Positions 5,435-8,733 of a stretch of DNA of 8,733 nucleotides are shown piece after piece. The position numbers and the translations under genes are program-made. This DNA comes from Candidatus Geocrenenecus sp. JGI 0000106-J15 (lineage in GTDB: Archaea > Thermoproteota > Nitrososphaeria_A > Caldarchaeales > Wolframiiraptoraceae): contig ASPF01000033.1 in the NCBI GenBank assembly GCA_000405685.1, positions 1 through 8,733 on the forward strand. Reading direction: 5' to 3'. The notes under the pieces were generated by a model. That model searched no databases. It saw only the letters and a program-made list of their open reading frames with translations, and had not been told where the DNA came from. Numbering within the stretch: position 1 is the stretch's first letter; each line of letters begins with the position of its first letter.

Positions 5435-6283
5435 ATGGAGATAGGTGTAGCCTACGATTTTGTTAGATGGGAAGAAAGAGCGATCATTGATACGATAAGA
5501 AAACTAGGTCATAGAGTTAAACCTATACAGGTAAGCAAGAAGATTTTCTGGTTAACTGAGATGAATGGATTTAGTGAGTTAGATTTTGTAATTCAACGTT
5601 GTGTAAGTTTTTACCGTGCATTAACATCCACGGCTATCTTTGAAGAACAAGGAGTAACAGTAGTAAATAATTTTAGAGTTATAAGAGATTGTGAAGATAA
5701 GCTTTATACAACTTTAAAGCTTGCTAAAAACAATATCCCAGTACCTAGAACCGCTGTATCTTTTAGTAGAGAAGGATGTATAAATATTGCAGAAGAACTA
5801 GGGTACCCGCTTGTTGTTAAGCCAATCTATGGTAGTTGGGGGAGGATGGTTAGCAGAGCATTAGATAGAGATAGCTTACTTGAGATAATAGAATTTAGAG
5901 AATATATGCAGAGCCCATACTTTAAGGTCCACTATATACAGGAGTACATAGATAAGCCAAGTAGAGATATTAGAGCATTCTATTTTTGGGGTGAGATTCC
6001 AGCATCAATATATAGAGTTAGTAATAGCTGGAAAACGAATACAGCTTTAGGTGGGGTGGCTATAGAAGCAAAACTAGATGATGAATTGATTGAGATTGTT
6101 AAGAAGTCTGGAGATATTATGGGAGGTGGTCTTCTAGGAATTGATATCTTAGAATCAAGAGATGGAAGATACCTAGTAAGTGAAGTAAATGCGATACCAG
6201 AATTCAGAAATACAGTTAGAGTAACGGGTAAAGACATTGCAAAAATAATGATAGAGACGACAATCAAGAATATGAAAAAATAG
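5435..6283 (+). CDS. lysX: LysX: ATP-dependent LysW-aminoadipate (or glutamate) ligase, ATP-grasp family
   Basis: This RimK-like ATP-grasp enzyme forms an isopeptide-type bond between the C-terminal glutamate of LysW and the amino group of 2-aminoadipate (LysX activity) or glutamate (ArgX activity). The 282 residues are full length. Visible motifs are VVKP with K129 for ATP, the glycine loop GSWGR (133-137), QEYI (169-172) at the adenine site, DIRAFYF (178-184), WKTN (199-202), LGID with D237, and EVN (250-252), with E250 and N252 as magnesium ligands. The ATG at 5435 begins directly with the first beta strand (EIGVAYD), so a longer start is unlikely. I cannot tell LysX from ArgX or a bifunctional enzyme from sequence alone. 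It is the only such ligase in the window. Confidence 0.9.
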   Translation: MEIGVAYDFVRWEERAIIDTIRKLGHRVKPIQVSKKIFWLTEMNGFSELDFVIQRCVSFYRALTSTAIFEEQGVTVVNNFRVIRDCEDKLYTTLKLAKNNIPVPRTAVSFSREGCINIAEELGYPLVVKPIYGSWGRMVSRALDRDSLLEIIEFREYMQSPYFKVHYIQEYIDKPSRDIRAFYFWGEIPASIYRVSNSWKTNTALGGVAIEAKLDDELIEIVKKSGDIMGGGLLGIDILESRDGRYLVSEVNAIPEFRNTVRVTGKDIAKIMIETTIKNMKK

Positions 6284-6321
6284 AGTAATATATTAAAACT
6301 GTTTCAGCTTAAATTGTCAGA

Positions 6322-6329
6322 TTATAAAT
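6322..6329 (+). promoter_or_regulatory. TATA-like box of lysK
   Basis: TTATAAAT is one of the better TATA matches in the window. Standard spacing puts the transcription start at about 6350, at the ATG at 6351. The in-frame TTG at 6339 would then lie upstream of the transcript, which is why the ATG is preferred. Confidence 0.5.
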
Positions 6330-6350
6330 ATCTATGGGTTGGCGTTGAGA

Positions 6351-7403
6351 ATGGATAGAGAGATAGAATTAGCTAAAGAATTGCTTATCAATTTAGTAAG
6401 TGTATATACTCCTCCAAGATATGAGTTTAGGTTGATACCTGTAGTAAGAGAATGGGCAGATAAGCTTGGATATGATGAATTCTATGTAGATGATGTTGGA
6501 AACATCTTTCTTAGACGTGGCTCTCATGGGAGAACTATTCTTCTTGCAGGTCATCTAGACACAGTCCCAGGAAAGATTGATGTTAAACTTTTTCAAGATA
6601 CAGTTCACGGTAGAGGAGCAGTAGATGCTAAAGGACCTTTAGCAGCATTCATACTTGGAGCAGCATTAAGCAACTTAGAAGGATGTAACTCTAAAGTTTA
6701 TGTTGCAGGGCTTATTCGAGAAGAAGATGATGGGTTAGGTTCCAGACATCTTGTAGAAAGCGGGTTTAAGTCAGACCATATCATAGTTGGTGAACCTACA
6801 AACTTAGGAGTCGGTGTAGCTTACAGAGGAAGCATATCAATTAGAGTTTCAGTAAGTACGTTAGGTGGACATAGTTCTGCACCATATATTGGAGAATCAG
6901 CTCTAGACAAGTTAATACAGTTTATAAACATGGTGAAAGCTAGGTTTAACGGCGTGAAATTTGATGAAGTATCTTCTGCTTTCACGATTTTAAGAGCTGG
7001 AGACTGGCCAGGTAATCTACCTAAGAAAGGAGAAGCATATTTAAACATAAGATATCCTCCAGGATGCTATTCGGAAGATATAATAACTGAGATTAGAGAG
7101 ATGGCTCAGAATTCTGGAGTTGAATTACAGATTCTCGGTCTAGAGAAGCCTGTTGAAGTTAGTGTAAATACGCCTGTTGTTAGAGCATTGGTTAGAAGTA
7201 TTCTCGGCTCTGATCTAAAACCTAGGATTGTTAAGAAGACTGGAACAAGCGATATGAATACTCTAATAACTATATCAAAGAGTATAACAGCCTTTGGTCC
7301 AGGAGACTCTAGGCTAGCTCATACAGATTATGAAAAGATTAAGATAGATGAAGTCGTTACTGCATCAAGGATAATCTCGAATGCTTTGAAAGAATTATCC
7401 TAG
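6351..7403 (+). CDS. lysK: LysK: LysW-lysine/ornithine hydrolase (M20 metallopeptidase family)
   Basis: This releases lysine (or ornithine) from the LysW carrier, the last step of the pathway. From ATG 6351 it has 350 residues, the family's length. M20 metal and catalytic residues are present in order: H68 in GHLD with D70, D92 in RGAVDAKGP, the catalytic E124 and metal-binding E125 in REEDDG, E148 in VGEPT, and H324 in LAHTDYE. GHSSAP (173-178) marks the dimerisation/lid domain, here about 160-275. A TTG at 6339 would add MALR-, but the TATA box at 6322-6329 argues for the ATG and a leaderless message. It lies 67 bp after lysX with its own promoter, and its stop is 2 bp from that of the convergent oxidoreductase gene. 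Confidence 0.92.
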   Translation: MDREIELAKELLINLVSVYTPPRYEFRLIPVVREWADKLGYDEFYVDDVGNIFLRRGSHGRTILLAGHLDTVPGKIDVKLFQDTVHGRGAVDAKGPLAAFILGAALSNLEGCNSKVYVAGLIREEDDGLGSRHLVESGFKSDHIIVGEPTNLGVGVAYRGSISIRVSVSTLGGHSSAPYIGESALDKLIQFINMVKARFNGVKFDEVSSAFTILRAGDWPGNLPKKGEAYLNIRYPPGCYSEDIITEIREMAQNSGVELQILGLEKPVEVSVNTPVVRALVRSILGSDLKPRIVKKTGTSDMNTLITISKSITAFGPGDSRLAHTDYEKIKIDEVVTASRIISNALKELS

Positions 7404-7405
7404 GC

Positions 7406-8733
7406 CTAGAAGCTTTGAATATATTCATTTAGATTGAGTTCTTCCAGCTTCTTAGATAGTGGAGATCCTTGATGACTCCAACCTCTTAAACGATAATATT
7501 CTTCCAGCATCTTCATGAATTTTTGAATATCTATATTCTGACCTTGTGAAGCTCCAAACTTTAGAGGTTCAGAATACATTCTAGGTGGAAGCATATCATC
7601 GTCTTTCCTTAAACCTTCTCTTAAATTATATACTCTAATCAAGTTGTTTATAGCTTCACCTTTCTTCCTAAATTCCACTGGATTAACACTCTTACCAGTA
7701 GCTAGATGATAAATCTCTGAGAGCTCCCTCCATAGTAATGGTCCTATAATGGGTAAACAGTAAAATTTACACAATATCATACTATCAACTATTACATGGA
7801 AATCTTCAAGCTCGATAACATATTCTACATGACCATCGTAAGATAATCTATCAACTTTAACTTCTGGATTAAATGGATGCGCCCCAACGAGATTGGGTCT
7901 ATATGCGACGTGTCTTAGATGGCATGCCCCCCTCGCAGATACGGCATAAGCTAGTGCTACACCTTTCAAAGCTCTAGGATCATATCCAGGAAACTCTAAA
8001 CCTTTAACATGTACAGCATACTCAGATACGTTAAGCTTCTCAGAAGCCTTCTTAACACCTTCTGCTAATATATCTCCTAAACCTCTTCTATAAGCTATCA
8101 TCTCGACTGCTTTTACTATTGCTTCACTATCTCTAAACCTTAACCATTCTTCTTTAATCAGTCCCTTCTCAGCAAGATACATAGCAAAAGCTACAACGTT
8201 TCCTGTAGTGATCGTGTCTAATCCAAGTCTATTTGCTAGGTCATTTGCTCTTAGTATGGCCTCCAAATCATCTATGTAGGTGAGCGGCCCCAATGAAAAT
8301 AGAGTTTCATATTCTGGTCCCTCCATCTCTAACCCGTTGGAAGCTTCAGAATGTCTCCCACAAGCTACTGGACAAGCAAAACATGTAATCCTCTTCTTTA
8401 CATATAGTTTATTAAATGTTTCAGGTCCTATTTTCTCGTAGTCTAAGAAGCTTCCACCTTCATAATATCTAGTAGGTAGAGAGCCTGTTGAGTTGGTTAA
8501 AGCCATGATAGCTGAGGTTCCATATTTTGTCAAGGTTTGAAGTTTCTCTCTAGCTAATCTTACCACTTTATCTCTAAACTCGTTTAATTTTCCATCATCT
8601 ATCGGCTCAATTTTATAGTTTCCACGTATAGCGATTGCTTTTAGCTTCTTACTACCCATTACTGCTCCCCCACCAGTTCGACCGAAGAAGCCTCCTCGAA
8701 GCTTCTTCTTTTCATGCATGTAGAGACCATGAA
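7406..8733 (-). CDS. Aldehyde:ferredoxin oxidoreductase (tungsten-pterin family), 5' end outside window
   Basis: This enzyme family oxidises aldehydes to carboxylic acids with ferredoxin as acceptor, using a tungsten bis-pterin cofactor and a [4Fe-4S] cluster. About 440 C-terminal residues are visible; family members have about 600, so roughly 170 N-terminal residues lie beyond the right edge. Numbering from the internal ATG at 8719: GRTGGGAVMGSKKLKAI (13-29) is the end of the N-terminal domain; C113, C116 and C120 in CFACPVAC bind the cluster with C317; D312 in DSMILCKF is the conserved cofactor-site aspartate; GLGDILAEG (213-221), GACHLRH (264-270) and YNLREGLRKDDDMLPPR (364-380) are typical. 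Codons before 8719 remain open (HGLY), so that ATG is internal. The substrate (general aldehydes, formaldehyde, glyceraldehyde-3-phosphate) cannot be assigned. No link to lysine synthesis is evident. Confidence 0.9.
   Translation of the reverse strand, partial: HGLYMHEKKKLRGGFFGRTGGGAVMGSKKLKAIAIRGNYKIEPIDDGKLNEFRDKVVRLAREKLQTLTKYGTSAIMALTNSTGSLPTRYYEGGSFLDYEKIGPETFNKLYVKKRITCFACPVACGRHSEASNGLEMEGPEYETLFSLGPLTYIDDLEAILRANDLANRLGLDTITTGNVVAFAMYLAEKGLIKEEWLRFRDSEAIVKAVEMIAYRRGLGDILAEGVKKASEKLNVSEYAVHVKGLEFPGYDPRALKGVALAYAVSARGACHLRHVAYRPNLVGAHPFNPEVKVDRLSYDGHVEYVIELEDFHVIVDSMILCKFYCLPIIGPLLWRELSEIYHLATGKSVNPVEFRKKGEAINNLIRVYNLREGLRKDDDMLPPRMYSEPLKFGASQGQNIDIQKFMKMLEEYYRLRGWSHQGSPLSKKLEELNLNEYIQSF

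Noticed and set aside
5244..5444. Plus-strand 66-codon frame overlapping the start of lysX
   Set aside because: No ribosome binding site or recognisable composition, and it runs 10 nt into lysX. The opposite strand looks at least as protein-like.
6339..6350. Upstream TTG start for lysK adding four residues
   Set aside because: The TATA box at 6322-6329 places the transcript start at about 6350, so the TTG would not be transcribed; no Shine-Dalgarno site supports it.
8719..8719. ATG at 8719 as the true start of the oxidoreductase
   Set aside because: The frame stays open to the window edge and the first visible motif belongs about 170-190 residues into the family, so the gene is cut by the window rather than truncated.

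Overview
This window is AT-rich archaeal DNA. The gene content fits a thermophilic member of the Thermoproteota (Crenarchaeota in the older sense), but I cannot assign a genus. The evidence is the LysW carrier-protein pathway for lysine (and possibly arginine), TATA-like boxes about 25-30 bp upstream of several starts, several apparently leaderless genes, heavy use of AGA/AGG/ATA codons, and a tungsten-type aldehyde ferredoxin oxidoreductase. The LysW zinc finger carries a His in place of one Cys, which from memory is how Sulfolobales LysW looks. I saw no rRNA, tRNA, CRISPR array or insertion sequence.

Layout. Bases 1-623 hold no long gene, but they do contain a convincing 38-residue basic ORF (242-358, +) with its own TATA box, Shine-Dalgarno site and downstream T-rich tract, and a repeat/hairpin at 532-558. 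LysY (624-1676, -) and LysZ (1805-2611, +) diverge from a 128-bp promoter region. A two-gene minus-strand cassette follows: an unrecognised 113-residue protein (4197-4538) leading by 3 nt into a 513-residue radical SAM protein (2652-4193). From a divergent promoter region, LysW (4785-4961, +, only 58 residues) comes next. A 473-bp gap then holds a possible decayed minus-strand gene. LysX (5435-6283, +) and LysK (6351-7403, +) follow. LysK converges, with 2 bp between the stop codons, on an aldehyde ferredoxin oxidoreductase gene (7406-8733, -) whose 5' end lies outside the window.

How the genes work together. LysX joins the amino group of 2-aminoadipate (or glutamate) to the C-terminal glutamate of LysW. 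LysZ phosphorylates the side-chain carboxyl, LysY reduces it to the semialdehyde, and an aminotransferase (LysJ, not in this window) makes LysW-lysine or LysW-ornithine. LysK then hydrolyses off the free amino acid. Five of these six components are here, but they do not form the compact operon seen in many relatives. Each gene appears to have its own promoter, two strands are used, and the set is split by the radical SAM cassette, whose function is the main open question.
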